NCBI RefSeq assembly: GCF_001483965.1
Contig: NZ_CP010796.1
Location: 1,054,001 to 1,118,000, forward strand
From: Carnobacterium sp. CP1
GTDB lineage: Bacteria; Bacillota; Bacilli; Lactobacillales; Carnobacteriaceae
Length of the DNA: 64,000 nt
Reading direction: 5' to 3'
Of the stretch, positions 25,830-34,841 are shown in pieces. The notes beneath the pieces are model-generated. The model did no database searches. It was given only the letters and a program-made list of their open reading frames with translations, and was not told where the DNA came from. How positions within the stretch are numbered: the stretch's first letter is position 1; every line of letters begins with the position of its first letter. Made by a program: the position numbers and the translations under genes.

Positions 25830-26006
25830 GGTTCTATTATTTTGGGTTTTTGTAAGTGAAATGGCTATATGCTACAATCTTGAAATTTTTGGAGGAATAG
25901 GGGCTGTTTGTAGCCTTGAAAACCTGGAGACCCAAGGGCTCATGGCTTTCTACAAGCAAACACGTAAATTCCAGAGAGTCGCCAACACTACTTGATATAA
26001 AGAGCC
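25830..26006 (+). mobile_element. MITE-like element, copy A (177 bp)
   Basis: The ends are GGTTCTATTATTTTGGG on the left and, read inward from the right, GGCTCTTTATATCAAGTAG then TGTTGGCGAC. They are imperfect inverted repeats resembling the ends of the ISL3 element at 43844. The interior shares ATGCTACAATCTTGAAATTT then TTGGAGGAATAG and ACAAGCAAACACGTAA with copies B and C. Flanks GCTTTTTT and GCTCCTTT could be a decayed 8-bp target duplication (6/8). No coding capacity. Confidence 0.75.
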
Positions 26007-26042
26007 GCTCCTTTGGATTTTATTGACCGTCCGCAAAATTGT

Positions 26043-27008
26043 CTATTTGGTTTCTGGAGCATACTTTTCATAAAAAAGTTGTTTTGTTTCAATAAAACGG
26101 GTGAACTCATTTAATAATTGAAATAAGACTGCTCGATTTTCAAATTCTTCACGAGATTGCGGCAGCGGACTCGTTCGAAAGTAATTTAATAATTCTTGAA
26201 TATCCTGCATTAAAAAAGTACCAGGATTGCTTTCATGTAATTGCTGGGCGGTTAAATAAAACAAGCCAGCCAATATTTTATTTTGCTTCGTTGGCAAATG
26301 ACAAAATCGTAAATTAGTAGCCATCTGTTTTAGGATCGATGCCTGTACTTTTCGCATTTCAAAATAATGGATCTCATAGAATTGAGGTTTCATTAATTGA
26401 TTATCAAATTCTGTATACGCAATCCGAATAGCGTCATCTAAAGTCGTTTCTAGTTCTTGAATCAGCTGGTAATCGTCATTTCCTGAAAATCCTTCTCGCA
26501 ATGTTTGATCAAAATAAAGCAATATTCCTTTAATTTTCTCATCAACGGTATGCTGCATCTCTTGAATTTGAGTCTCTTTTGAGGGCATATATAGGTTGAA
26601 TAAAACGGCTAAACTTGCGCCTATCACCATTAAAAGAAATTCATTCATAAGCCAGCTAAAAGAAGTACTTTGCTCTAATAAAAGGTGGCTTACCAAAACG
26701 GAACAAGGCGCGATCCCCGCTTGTACATTTAATTTATAAGCAATGGGTACATAAATCAGAAGATACAGCCCAAAAACAAACGTAGTAAAACCAACTAATT
26801 GAAATAAAACCGCTGCGATGGTTAGTGCTACAATAGTGGAAACAATTCTTTGCCCAGCTGTCTTTAAAGAAGATATTTTGGTATCTAACACACTTAAAAT
26901 AGCAATGATTCCTGCAGATACCGTATAATCTAACTGCAACATTTCTGCTAAAAGAATCGCAAGCACAGTGGCCAGCGTAATTTTTATGGTTCTTAAACTA
27001 ATCGTCAT
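26043..27008 (-). CDS. Aromatic acid exporter/FUSC-family membrane protein with C-terminal domain
   Basis: A 321-aa protein: four to five membrane helices (about residues 5-150) in an ArAE_1/DUF939 arrangement beginning MTISLRTIKITLATVLAILL, then a cytosolic helical domain (about 160-320). Relatives resemble half-size FUSC/AaeB exporters of aromatic acids. The substrate is unknown. It is divergent from two shorter paralogues at 27172 and 27766, all three sharing the (L)RTIKT motif in the first helix. Confidence 0.82.
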   Translation of the reverse strand: MTISLRTIKITLATVLAILLAEMLQLDYTVSAGIIAILSVLDTKISSLKTAGQRIVSTIVALTIAAVLFQLVGFTTFVFGLYLLIYVPIAYKLNVQAGIAPCSVLVSHLLLEQSTSFSWLMNEFLLMVIGASLAVLFNLYMPSKETQIQEMQHTVDEKIKGILLYFDQTLREGFSGNDDYQLIQELETTLDDAIRIAYTEFDNQLMKPQFYEIHYFEMRKVQASILKQMATNLRFCHLPTKQNKILAGLFYLTAQQLHESNPGTFLMQDIQELLNYFRTSPLPQSREEFENRAVLFQLLNEFTRFIETKQLFYEKYAPETK

Positions 27009-27095
27009 GATTGCATAGTCTCCTTCCGCTTCTTCAAGAATAGCTCATTTCCAGGAAAAACTCTATGAAAAGACAGGCGTTCTTGGATATTAGTT

Positions 27096-27125
27096 TTGTT
27101 CAATCGGTTTTTGTATTACTATAAA
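27096..27125 (+). promoter_or_regulatory. Promoter of first short FUSC-type gene
   Basis: TTGTTC, 18 nt, TATAAA, 46 nt before the start codon. Confidence 0.6.
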
Positions 27126-27171
27126 CGAAAGAACTCATTTGATTCAACAAAAGACAGAAAGAGATGAAACG

Positions 27172-27672
27172 ATGTCAACTATTGGAAATTACCGTCTAGG
27201 GATACGAACGATCAAAACAGCTCTGGCTGTTGCTATTTGTATTTTAGTATTTCATTTTTTTGATCGCGGAGCGCCTATGATTGCCTGCTTATCTGCTATC
27301 TATGCTTTAAGAGAAAACTGGAAAACCAGCTATGCCTTTGGAAAAACACGCATTTTGGGCAATTCGATCGGAGCTTTGACCGCTACGGCCTTTGTACTGA
27401 TACAGCATTTTTTAGGAGAGACATTTTGGTTTGAGCTGATCGGTGTGCCGCTTGCGGTCATCTTTATTATTGTTTTATGTGATCGTATCGGGAACAACCC
27501 TGGTATCATCGGTGCTACTGCTGCTTTTCTCATTATTTACTATACGATTCCTCTAGATAATGCTGTCCTTTATGCCGTACAACGGCTCTTTGATACATTT
27601 ATTGGAACGTTTATCGCCATCGGTGTCAACCGGCTCGTTCCGGCTTTTCCTAAAAAATCTGCTAAAAAATAG
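27172..27672 (+). CDS. Short FUSC/aromatic-acid-exporter-type membrane protein 1
   Basis: A 166-aa protein with about five hydrophobic helices and no cytosolic domain. It shares GIRTIKTALAVAICILVFHF, LRENW(K/R)TSY.FGKTRI.GN and YYTIP with the next gene, so the two are tandem paralogues. The ATG at 27172 follows AGAAAGAGATG. It may assemble as a homo- or hetero-oligomer with its neighbours; the transported substrate is unknown. Confidence 0.78.
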   Translation: MSTIGNYRLGIRTIKTALAVAICILVFHFFDRGAPMIACLSAIYALRENWKTSYAFGKTRILGNSIGALTATAFVLIQHFLGETFWFELIGVPLAVIFIIVLCDRIGNNPGIIGATAAFLIIYYTIPLDNAVLYAVQRLFDTFIGTFIAIGVNRLVPAFPKKSAKK

Positions 27673-27680
27673 CCCACTTA

Positions 27681-27709
27681 TGCACACGAGACAGTTTTTC
27701 GTGTATGAT
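27681..27709 (+). promoter_or_regulatory. Promoter of second short FUSC-type gene
   Basis: TGCACA, 17 nt, TATGAT, located between the two paralogues, so the second can be expressed on its own. Confidence 0.55.
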
Positions 27710-27765
27710 AGAAAGTATCAGAGTTGATTCTAAGCCATTAGCGAAGCAACTCAACGGAAGAAAGA

Positions 27766-28278
27766 GTGAAGCAAGTGTTTAAAAATTATAAAATTGGTAT
27801 GCGTACGATCAAAACGGGTATTGCAGTAGCTCTTTGTATGCTGCTTTTCCATTATACGAATCGTGGAACTCCTGCTTTGGCCGCATTAGCAGCTGTTTTT
27901 TCTTTAAGAGAAAACTGGAGAACCAGCTTTGATTTCGGAAAGACACGGATTTTCGGAAATGCTGTTGGTGCCTTGATTGCGACTCTTCTTGTTTTGATCC
28001 AACAATTTACAGGCTATTCTTTTATTGTGGAACTATTCGGCGTAGCCATTGGTCAAATGCTCGTGATCATTATCTGCGATCGTTTAAATTATCATGAAGG
28101 TATCATTGGCGGGACGGCAACTTATATGATTACTTATTTTACGATTCCTGCTGGAGCAACACATCTTTATGCGCTTAACCGCGTCTTCGATACCGTCATT
28201 GGCAGTGCTATCGCTATTTTAGTGAACATTATTTTTTCGTCGTATTTTATTCACCGCTTTTTTAAAGAGCGTTCTTAA
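27766..28278 (+). CDS. Short FUSC/aromatic-acid-exporter-type membrane protein 2
   Basis: A 170-aa paralogue of the preceding gene with the same helix plan and the shared FSLRENWRTSFDFGKTRIFG segment near residue 45. The start is a GTG at 27766 or a second GTG at 27775; ribosome binding is moderate for either. A tandem duplication followed by divergence is the simplest origin. Confidence 0.78.
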   Translation: MKQVFKNYKIGMRTIKTGIAVALCMLLFHYTNRGTPALAALAAVFSLRENWRTSFDFGKTRIFGNAVGALIATLLVLIQQFTGYSFIVELFGVAIGQMLVIIICDRLNYHEGIIGGTATYMITYFTIPAGATHLYALNRVFDTVIGSAIAILVNIIFSSYFIHRFFKERS

Positions 28279-28284
28279 GGAACA

Positions 28285-28317
28285 AAAAACTCTTTCACAG
28301 TACATGAAAGAGTTTTT
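28285..28317. terminator. Bidirectional terminator
   Basis: A perfect 13-bp stem (AAAAACTCTTTCA) with a 7-nt loop serves the plus-strand paralogue and the converging minus-strand gene. Confidence 0.9.
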
Positions 28318-28320
28318 CGT

Positions 28321-29154
28321 CTAGCGTTCATATGATATTTCTAATATATTTTCATAAGGAACAATACCGCCGTAACCGGCATCGCCGGTGTGTTGAATGT
28401 CTACTCCTGCAATTCTATTCATCAGCGCAATGTCGCGAATCGTGCTAGGAGGGGAACTTTCTTGACTGGTACCGATCGCAGACATTGCCAATGCTCCTTT
28501 GGCTTTAATTTTTTTCACCGCTTGAATCAATTCGGCTTGTGTAAAGCCAGGTACGGTCCCAACAACTGGAACTAAAATAATATCAGCTCCGTTGTCAATA
28601 AACTCATCAATAGCGGTTAAGTTAGCTACCGGTTCATTTACACCGGCTCCATGCATCTTACCAGCTATGATCAACCCATGAAAGGTCTCTTTCGCTAATT
28701 TAACTGCTGCACCAATTTCTTTATTGGTTACACCTGTTCCAGGGTTTCCCATTAAACAGATAAAATCAAAACCAAGTTCATTAGCTTTTTCTAATGTTGC
28801 TTGATTGCTTTGACGGACTTTAGTGATCTTCAGTCCCTCTTCTTGCATATCTGCATTTGGGTCTACAGGTTCTAGTTTGACTCCAACCGGGCGTCCCAAC
28901 ATTTTTTTAAGCAATTTAATGGGTTCATCTGAAGCAGGCAATCCATTGGTTTCTGGATTAAAAGCATCTAAAACATTCAATAGGATTAAATCAGCTCCAA
29001 AAGCTCTTGCCAATTCGCTATTGGTCACATCCCCTGCAGTTGGACCTGCTGTGACCATATTTTCAGAAAGTACCGTTCTGCCTTCACTCGCCAAAATAGA
29101 TTGCTTCAATTCTTGCGGCGTCATTTTTTCAAAATCACTCGCATAACAGCTCAA
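28321..29154 (-). CDS. TIM-barrel protein of unknown function (DUF7916-like)
   Basis: A 277-aa predicted (beta/alpha)8 protein: EGRTVLSENMVTAGPTAGDV near residue 25, GFDFICLMGNPGTGVTN, IIAGKMHGAGV and GVDIQHTGDAGYGG near the C-terminus. It looks like a phosphate- or metal-dependent barrel enzyme; the reaction is unknown. The only in-frame standard start close to the ribosome binding site is TTG at 29154, 15 nt after GAGGAGAGG. A GTA at the ideal distance (29164-29166) would give VKRLLSCYASD, which looks like the natural N-terminus of the family. Confidence 0.65.
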   Translation of the reverse strand: MSCYASDFEKMTPQELKQSILASEGRTVLSENMVTAGPTAGDVTNSELARAFGADLILLNVLDAFNPETNGLPASDEPIKLLKKMLGRPVGVKLEPVDPNADMQEEGLKITKVRQSNQATLEKANELGFDFICLMGNPGTGVTNKEIGAAVKLAKETFHGLIIAGKMHGAGVNEPVANLTAIDEFIDNGADIILVPVVGTVPGFTQAELIQAVKKIKAKGALAMSAIGTSQESSPPSTIRDIALMNRIAGVDIQHTGDAGYGGIVPYENILEISYER

Positions 29155-29272
29155 TAATCTTTTTACTAACCTCTCCTCGTCCCAATCGTTAGATGTAATT
29201 CAACTCTACTAAAAAATATAACAATATTTTAATTTTCGCACCACTGAAACCCCTCTCAGTTAATTGTTCATC

Positions 29273-29316
29273 AAAAAAGCTGATTTTATCTTATATAGAT
29301 AAAATCAGCTTTTTTT
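29273..29316 (-). terminator. Terminator of the ABC exporter operon
   Basis: A near-perfect palindrome with about 19-bp arms (AAAAAAGCTGATTTTATC) and a very small loop, ending in T runs on both strands. Confidence 0.92.
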
Positions 29317-29330
29317 GAATGCTTTTATAT

Positions 29331-32300
29331 TTAATCGACTGATTTAAGTGCTTCAATCATATCAATGTCTTTTAATTTAATGTGCATGGCAATCATTACG
29401 ATTCCCGAGAACAAAATAGTCAGCAACCCTGAATACAAGAAACTCAAAGGTTGAATATCGGGACTGAACATCATCATATCAACTTCAGCAGTAGACAATA
29501 CAAACCGATGCAATAGCATACCGAGGAAGGACCCCGCTACCACTCCCATCAAGGTTAAAATAATGTTTTCACGATAAATATACATGGTGACTTCTTTATC
29601 GTAAAATCCTAGCACTTTAATAGTTGAAAGTTCTCTGATCCGTTCCGATACATTGATGTTCGTCAAGTTATACAACACAACAAATGCCAGTAGTCCTGCT
29701 GAAACAATCAAGACGAGTGTCACGATCGCTAAACTAGCCATTGTGTCGCCAAAAGCGCCGCTGATTTGTCTAACGAAATTGACCGCAGCAACTTTTGGTT
29801 GATTCGTTAACTCGCTTCCCAGCTTGTCTTCCCAACTTTTTGTTTTATCGTAGTTCAACAACTGAGTATTGTAATCAGGTTGTTGATCAACAGCTGCTTC
29901 ATAATAGTCTTTTGTCACAAAAACGTAATGACCAGTATAATTTTCAACAATTTGATTTACGGTTACGTTCACCTGATCGTTATCTGTATCGGTCAGCGTT
30001 AAAGAATCGCCAATTTTCACATCAAAGAGCTTGGCTAATTTCTCAGTAATGATCGCTCCATCATCGGACAACGAATAGTTCTCTCCTGAACTTCGATCGT
30101 TTAGCAGCACATAATCCGCTAGCTGAGTCGTTTCTTCAGGTACAAAAATTGTTACATCTTGTGTATTGACGCCTTTTTCAGAAACACTGTATGTTTCTTG
30201 AAGCACGTCCAAGCGGCCTGTAATATCCGTTTGTGACCCAATAAAATCTTGGTACTCTTTATCTTCTTCTTCAGTTGTGTCTGTGTTATAAGCAACTAAT
30301 GCATCGTATTTCATCACTTTCCCGTATTGCAAATCAGCCATATCCGCAATCGAATCGGATAAACCAAAACCGGTTAAAATCAAGGCCGTACATCCGGCAA
30401 CACCTAAGACCGTCATCAGCATGCGCTGTTTGTAGCGGAATAAGTTACGAGCGGTTACTTTCTGAATGAAGCCCATTCGGTTCCAAATGAATGGGATACG
30501 TTCCAACATAATGCGCTTGCCGATTTTCGGTGCTTTCGGACGCATCAACTCAGCAGCATTGCTGTTTAATTCAACACGCGTAGCTACATAGGCAGAAGCA
30601 ACCGTACAAAGAATCGCAATAGCAAATGAAATCAACGCATAACTGAGGTAATAAGTGATTCGCACACTCGGCAAGTTATAGAGAGAACCATAGGCATTGA
30701 AAATAACGGCCGGGAAAACTTCGTAACCGATGACTAAACCAATGACCGTTCCTACTATACTGGCAAGCGAAGCATAAACTAAAAACTTTTTAGAAATATC
30801 CCAGTTGGAATAGCCTAATGCTTTGAGCGTTCCGATTTGCAACCGTTGTTCGTCCACCATTCGGGTCATAGTTGTTAAACACACCAATGCGGCAATCAAG
30901 AAAAAGAAAACCGGGAAAACTTGTGCGATGGCTGAAATTCGTTCTGCATTATCACTGAATTCAGCATAGCCCGGATTGACACTGCGATCAAAGACAAAAT
31001 ATTCAGGGACTGTCAATGCTGCCAACTCTTTTTTAGCGTCCGCTAGTTCGGCTTCACCTTCGGAAATCTCTTTATCTGCTTCTTTTTTCTTTGTTTCAAA
31101 TTCTGCTAAAGCAGTATCATAATCAGCTTGTCCTGCTTCAAGCTGTTGTTTAGCCGCTGCCAATTCGGCTTCCCCATTTGCTTTTTCTTGAGCTAATTTT
31201 GCTTGCCCCTCAGTCAGCTGAGCTTCGCCATCTGCTAATTCGGTTTCGGCTGCTTGGATCGCCTGAAAACCGGCATCGATTTGCTGCTGATTAGCAGCAA
31301 TTTCAGCTTCACCAGCGGCCAATTGAGCTTTTCCGTCTGCTTTTTGGGCTTCAAATGTTTCTTTGGCTTCGTTTAATTGAGTTTGGGCGGCTTCAAGTTC
31401 AGCTCGTTTAGCTGCTAACTCAGGCTCGCCGCTTTGTATTTTTTGCTGATTGGTTGTTAATTCAGCTTGACCTGCTTTCACTGCAGCTTTTCCTTCAGCT
31501 AGTTCGGTTTCAGCGGCTTGGATCGCTTGCTGGCCTTGGTCGATTTCTTGCTGTTTCGCAACTAATTCTGCTTCGCCGGCTGTCAACGAATTCTGAACGG
31601 AATCAAGAGCTGCAGTAACATCGGAGGCTGGCAGCTGTCCGCTGAAATAACCTCTTAGCAGCTCTCCCATGGAAGAATCGACGTCTCCAGCTGCTGCAAT
31701 CAGTGTTGCCTGCGTTTCAGCCGGAACGGAGGCAATGGGAGTATTTATTAGTTGACGGACCGTAGCTGAGAAGTCTTGAACTTGATTTTTTTGCGTCTCA
31801 AAAGTTCGCTTAGCCGCATCCAGCTCTTTTTGTCCGGCTTGCAATTCAGCTTTTTGATTTGCAAGTGCGGCTTCGCCCGTTTGGATTTCTTGAGCTTTGG
31901 TGTCTAGTTCAGCTAGGCCGCTAGCGATGGCTGCTTTGCCGTCTTCCAATTCAGCTTCGGCTGCTTGGATCGCCTGCAATCCTTCATCGATTTTTTGCTG
32001 GTTGGCATCCAGTTCATTTGCCCCAGCACTCAATTGAGCTTGTGCTGCTGCTTTTTTATTCTCAAACGTTTCTTTAGCTTGATTTAACTCCGTTTGTCCA
32101 GCTTCAAGTTCAGCTCGTTTCGTAGCTAGTTCGGCTTTGCCGTCTGCTAATTTTTGGATATTGGCATCTATTTCCGCCTGGGCTTTGGTTGTTTCTGTCG
32201 TTAGCTTTTCCTGACCCGCTTGGTAATCTTCCCAACCTGCCGCTATTGTTTGTTTGGCATCATCCAGTTGCTTTTGGCCATCTGCTAATTTTTCTTTAGC

Positions 32301-33128
32301 TTCATCGATTTCAGCTTGGCCTTCGTCGATTTCTTTTTGTGCTTCGCTTTGGATGGTGTCTAAACGTTCTTGCGGTTGTTCTTTTACAAGTTCTTCGATT
32401 TCTTTCGTGTGCACTTCAACTTTGTCTTCGTATTCTTTTGAATAGGCTTCAAGCGAAGCTGTATCAGAAAAGGTCAGATAAGCCTCTGTAAAATAATCGC
32501 TATCGAAGTCGGTATCTAAAACCACAGCAAAGCCGTCCAATGTTCCTTTTCCAACGGTACTGCTGCCTCTGGCATAGTTTTCAATGTATTGAGGATTGTG
32601 GACAAATCCGACGACTTGATACGTTTCCACAGCTAATGTATCCGACAACGGGGTTTCTTGATCATCTGTTGTCAACGTCACCGTATCGCCTAATTGATAC
32701 TCATCTGTATAAGTTAAATTAGCATCCAAAGCGATCTCACCGGATTTTTCAGGCATCCGTCCGGATTCAACGGCATATTGATTGGATGCTTGTCCTGCAT
32801 CTTTTGGATACCCCATGATTTTTGTGACTAATCTGCTATCCTGCAGAATCACGTCTTGGCTATAAGTGCCTCGAACAGTAGCACCTTTAACGGTTTCCAG
32901 CAACTCCAAGTCCTCTTGCTCCAGCCCGTAAGTAGATACGACTTTCAAATCCATTAAATTTTTATCTTGATAATAATGGTCAGCTGTATCAATCATATCT
33001 GGGCCGGTTGCTTTGATCCCGGCAAAAAAAGCAACGCCTAATGTAATAATGGCAAAAATCGATAAGAATCGAGCTTTTGATTTCCACATTTCTTTAAAGA
33101 TATCTTTCCATAACGCTTTCTTTTTCAT
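29331..33128 (-). CDS. Large FtsX/MacB-type ABC transporter permease with coiled-coil insert
   Basis: A 1265-aa permease. A membrane helix near residue 20-40 is followed by an extracytoplasmic domain, then a very long coiled coil (about 250-710), an FtsX domain of three helices (about 745-860) and a second FtsX domain (about 1140-1260). The coil consists of repeats rich in Ala, Glu, Gln and Lys (LADGKAEL, QAIQAAE.ELADG, LNQAKETFE) and appears internally duplicated, the halves separated by a non-coil stretch of about 65 aa. The start is the ATG at 33128 after GAGGGGG. The ATPase is the next gene upstream. Confidence 0.9.
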   Translation of the reverse strand: MKKKALWKDIFKEMWKSKARFLSIFAIITLGVAFFAGIKATGPDMIDTADHYYQDKNLMDLKVVSTYGLEQEDLELLETVKGATVRGTYSQDVILQDSRLVTKIMGYPKDAGQASNQYAVESGRMPEKSGEIALDANLTYTDEYQLGDTVTLTTDDQETPLSDTLAVETYQVVGFVHNPQYIENYARGSSTVGKGTLDGFAVVLDTDFDSDYFTEAYLTFSDTASLEAYSKEYEDKVEVHTKEIEELVKEQPQERLDTIQSEAQKEIDEGQAEIDEAKEKLADGQKQLDDAKQTIAAGWEDYQAGQEKLTTETTKAQAEIDANIQKLADGKAELATKRAELEAGQTELNQAKETFENKKAAAQAQLSAGANELDANQQKIDEGLQAIQAAEAELEDGKAAIASGLAELDTKAQEIQTGEAALANQKAELQAGQKELDAAKRTFETQKNQVQDFSATVRQLINTPIASVPAETQATLIAAAGDVDSSMGELLRGYFSGQLPASDVTAALDSVQNSLTAGEAELVAKQQEIDQGQQAIQAAETELAEGKAAVKAGQAELTTNQQKIQSGEPELAAKRAELEAAQTQLNEAKETFEAQKADGKAQLAAGEAEIAANQQQIDAGFQAIQAAETELADGEAQLTEGQAKLAQEKANGEAELAAAKQQLEAGQADYDTALAEFETKKKEADKEISEGEAELADAKKELAALTVPEYFVFDRSVNPGYAEFSDNAERISAIAQVFPVFFFLIAALVCLTTMTRMVDEQRLQIGTLKALGYSNWDISKKFLVYASLASIVGTVIGLVIGYEVFPAVIFNAYGSLYNLPSVRITYYLSYALISFAIAILCTVASAYVATRVELNSNAAELMRPKAPKIGKRIMLERIPFIWNRMGFIQKVTARNLFRYKQRMLMTVLGVAGCTALILTGFGLSDSIADMADLQYGKVMKYDALVAYNTDTTEEEDKEYQDFIGSQTDITGRLDVLQETYSVSEKGVNTQDVTIFVPEETTQLADYVLLNDRSSGENYSLSDDGAIITEKLAKLFDVKIGDSLTLTDTDNDQVNVTVNQIVENYTGHYVFVTKDYYEAAVDQQPDYNTQLLNYDKTKSWEDKLGSELTNQPKVAAVNFVRQISGAFGDTMASLAIVTLVLIVSAGLLAFVVLYNLTNINVSERIRELSTIKVLGFYDKEVTMYIYRENIILTLMGVVAGSFLGMLLHRFVLSTAEVDMMMFSPDIQPLSFLYSGLLTILFSGIVMIAMHIKLKDIDMIEALKSVD

Positions 33129-33139
33129 TTTATACCCCC

Positions 33140-33841
33140 TCACCACTCAATATCCGCAACGGATGTCGGGTTGGGGTTTAATGTAACTTCACGAACTTTA
33201 GCATTGTTGATTTCAATCATCCGATCCGCCATAGGAGCAATTGCTTGGTTATGTGTAATAACGATCACGGTCGTACCTGTATTTTTACAAGTATCTTGCA
33301 ACAATTTTAAGACTTGTTTTCCGGTTTCATAATCTAGTGCTCCAGTTGGTTCGTCGCACAACAATAATTTTGGTTGTTTGGCCAACGCTCTGGCAATGGC
33401 CACCCTTTGTTGTTCTCCTCCCGATAATTGAGCAGGAAAATTATTCAATCGGTGGCCCAAACCGACATCTTGTAATACCTTTTCAGCGTCTAACGCATGT
33501 GGCGAAATCTCCCCAGCTAATTCTACGTTCTCTTTGGCTGTCAAATTTGGTACTAAATTATAAAATTGAAAAACAAAGCCCACATCATCGCGACGATAGC
33601 CGGTCAATTGTTTTTTGGAGTAATCAGCAATGTCTTTTCCATCGACAATGATTTGCCCTTCGTCCGCAACATCCATTCCGCCCAAAATATTCAAAACAGT
33701 CGATTTTCCGGCACCACTCGGTCCAACGATCACAGCAAATTCACCTTTTTCAATCTCGAAAGATATGCCATCATTGGCGGAAATAGTAGTTTCCCCCATT
33801 TGATAGCGTTTGTATTCATTTATTATTTCTACGAAAGCCAT
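33140..33841 (-). CDS. ABC transporter ATP-binding protein (MacB/LolD type)
   Basis: A 233-aa ATPase with Walker [10 protein letters not shown] (about 39-47), signature [15 protein letters not shown] (about 139) and Walker [13 protein letters not shown]. It belongs to the MacB/LolD/FtsE group that works with FtsX-type permeases as mechanotransmitters or lipid/peptide exporters. It ends 11 nt before the permease starts, so the two form one transporter. Confidence 0.94.
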   Translation of the reverse strand: MAFVEIINEYKRYQMGETTISANDGISFEIEKGEFAVIVGPSGAGKSTVLNILGGMDVADEGQIIVDGKDIADYSKKQLTGYRRDDVGFVFQFYNLVPNLTAKENVELAGEISPHALDAEKVLQDVGLGHRLNNFPAQLSGGEQQRVAIARALAKQPKLLLCDEPTGALDYETGKQVLKLLQDTCKNTGTTVIVITHNQAIAPMADRMIEINNAKVREVTLNPNPTSVADIEW

Positions 33842-33911
33842 CAGTATCCCTACATTTCTACATTTTCTTTTTTAGTTTTTAATTTAAAACAATGTAAAAC
33901 AGTATAACACA

Positions 33912-33957
33912 AAATAAGTCGTAAGAAGCAGTAAAAGCTGCTTCTTACGACTTATTT
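33912..33957 (-). terminator. Terminator of the PepSY lipoprotein gene
   Basis: Perfect 20-bp arms beginning AAATAAGTCGTAAGAAGCAG around a 6-nt loop, with T-rich 3' sequence on the minus strand. Confidence 0.88.
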
Positions 33958-33995
33958 AATCGTTAAGGCTGCCCCACGGCTAACCTAGTTATTTT

Positions 33996-34694
33996 CTAGT
34001 CAAATTCAAGAAACTCTCCTGTTTTAGCATCGATATGAACATCATCATTCGCACTGTCGCTGCCTTCGACGTCTATTTCATAATAGATTGTTCCATTCTT
34101 GCTATCGATACCCCATTCTTTGGCGTATCCGCTGCCGACTTTATCCAATGCCGCTTTCATCGCTTCTTGCGGTGAAACCAGTCCGGCTAAGTCTAAGACT
34201 TCATCATCATCGACATTATCTTTATCGTCTGTGTCTTTATTCATCACTTCTCCGGTGGTAGCGTCAACTTCTAATTCTACCTCGTTCGTTGCATTATAAC
34301 CTTCAACTTTATAAACATAATTGTTTGAATCCTCATCTATGCTGACAGATGTGATTTCCGCATCTGAGTATTCATCTTTAAATTTATTCACAGCATCTTC
34401 CATACTGACATCAAACGTTTTGTTTTCGATGCCTTTAGATGAGGTATCCGTATTACTAGAGCTAGAAGAACTAGAATCTGCAGTGCTGGAACTAGAGCTC
34501 ATTGAAGAACTGGAGTCCGATGACATCATGCTGGAACTGTCAATTTGATCGCTTGACATCATCATCTCTGAAGAAGCTTCGCTTGGCGTAGTTGTCGTGT
34601 CCTCTTGATTTCCGCTGCTGCATGCTGCTAAAACTAAAGAAGTTGCTAAAGTTGTTGCACCAATCAAAGCTTTTTTGCTCATACCTGTTTTCAT
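33996..34694 (-). CDS. PepSY-domain lipoprotein with serine-rich linker
   Basis: A 232-aa lipoprotein: lipobox LAAC (Cys25), a Ser/Met-rich low-complexity linker (about 40-85) and two PepSY domains (about 93-155 and 168-232), each ending in the typical D.(T/K)TGE motif (VDATTGEVMN, IDAKTGEFLEFD). PepSY domains often inhibit peptidases or act in envelope quality control. It is monocistronic. Confidence 0.9.
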   Translation of the reverse strand: MKTGMSKKALIGATTLATSLVLAACSSGNQEDTTTTPSEASSEMMMSSDQIDSSSMMSSDSSSSMSSSSSTADSSSSSSSNTDTSSKGIENKTFDVSMEDAVNKFKDEYSDAEITSVSIDEDSNNYVYKVEGYNATNEVELEVDATTGEVMNKDTDDKDNVDDDEVLDLAGLVSPQEAMKAALDKVGSGYAKEWGIDSKNGTIYYEIDVEGSDSANDDVHIDAKTGEFLEFD

Positions 34695-34841
34695 ATTATC
34701 CTTCTCCTTCTATATAGAATTTGAATTCACTTACAAACGAGCGGTCAGCGGTTTTGTATTTTCCGTTTCCCCTCTTCGTTTATATGGCTATTATAGGATA
34801 GATCCATCAACAATTAGAAGTAAAAAGACTTCTGAAGCTTT

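Noticed and set aside
25792-25995. 67-codon plus-strand ORF
   Set aside because: It runs through MITE copy A and is disrupted in the other copies; composition is not protein-like.
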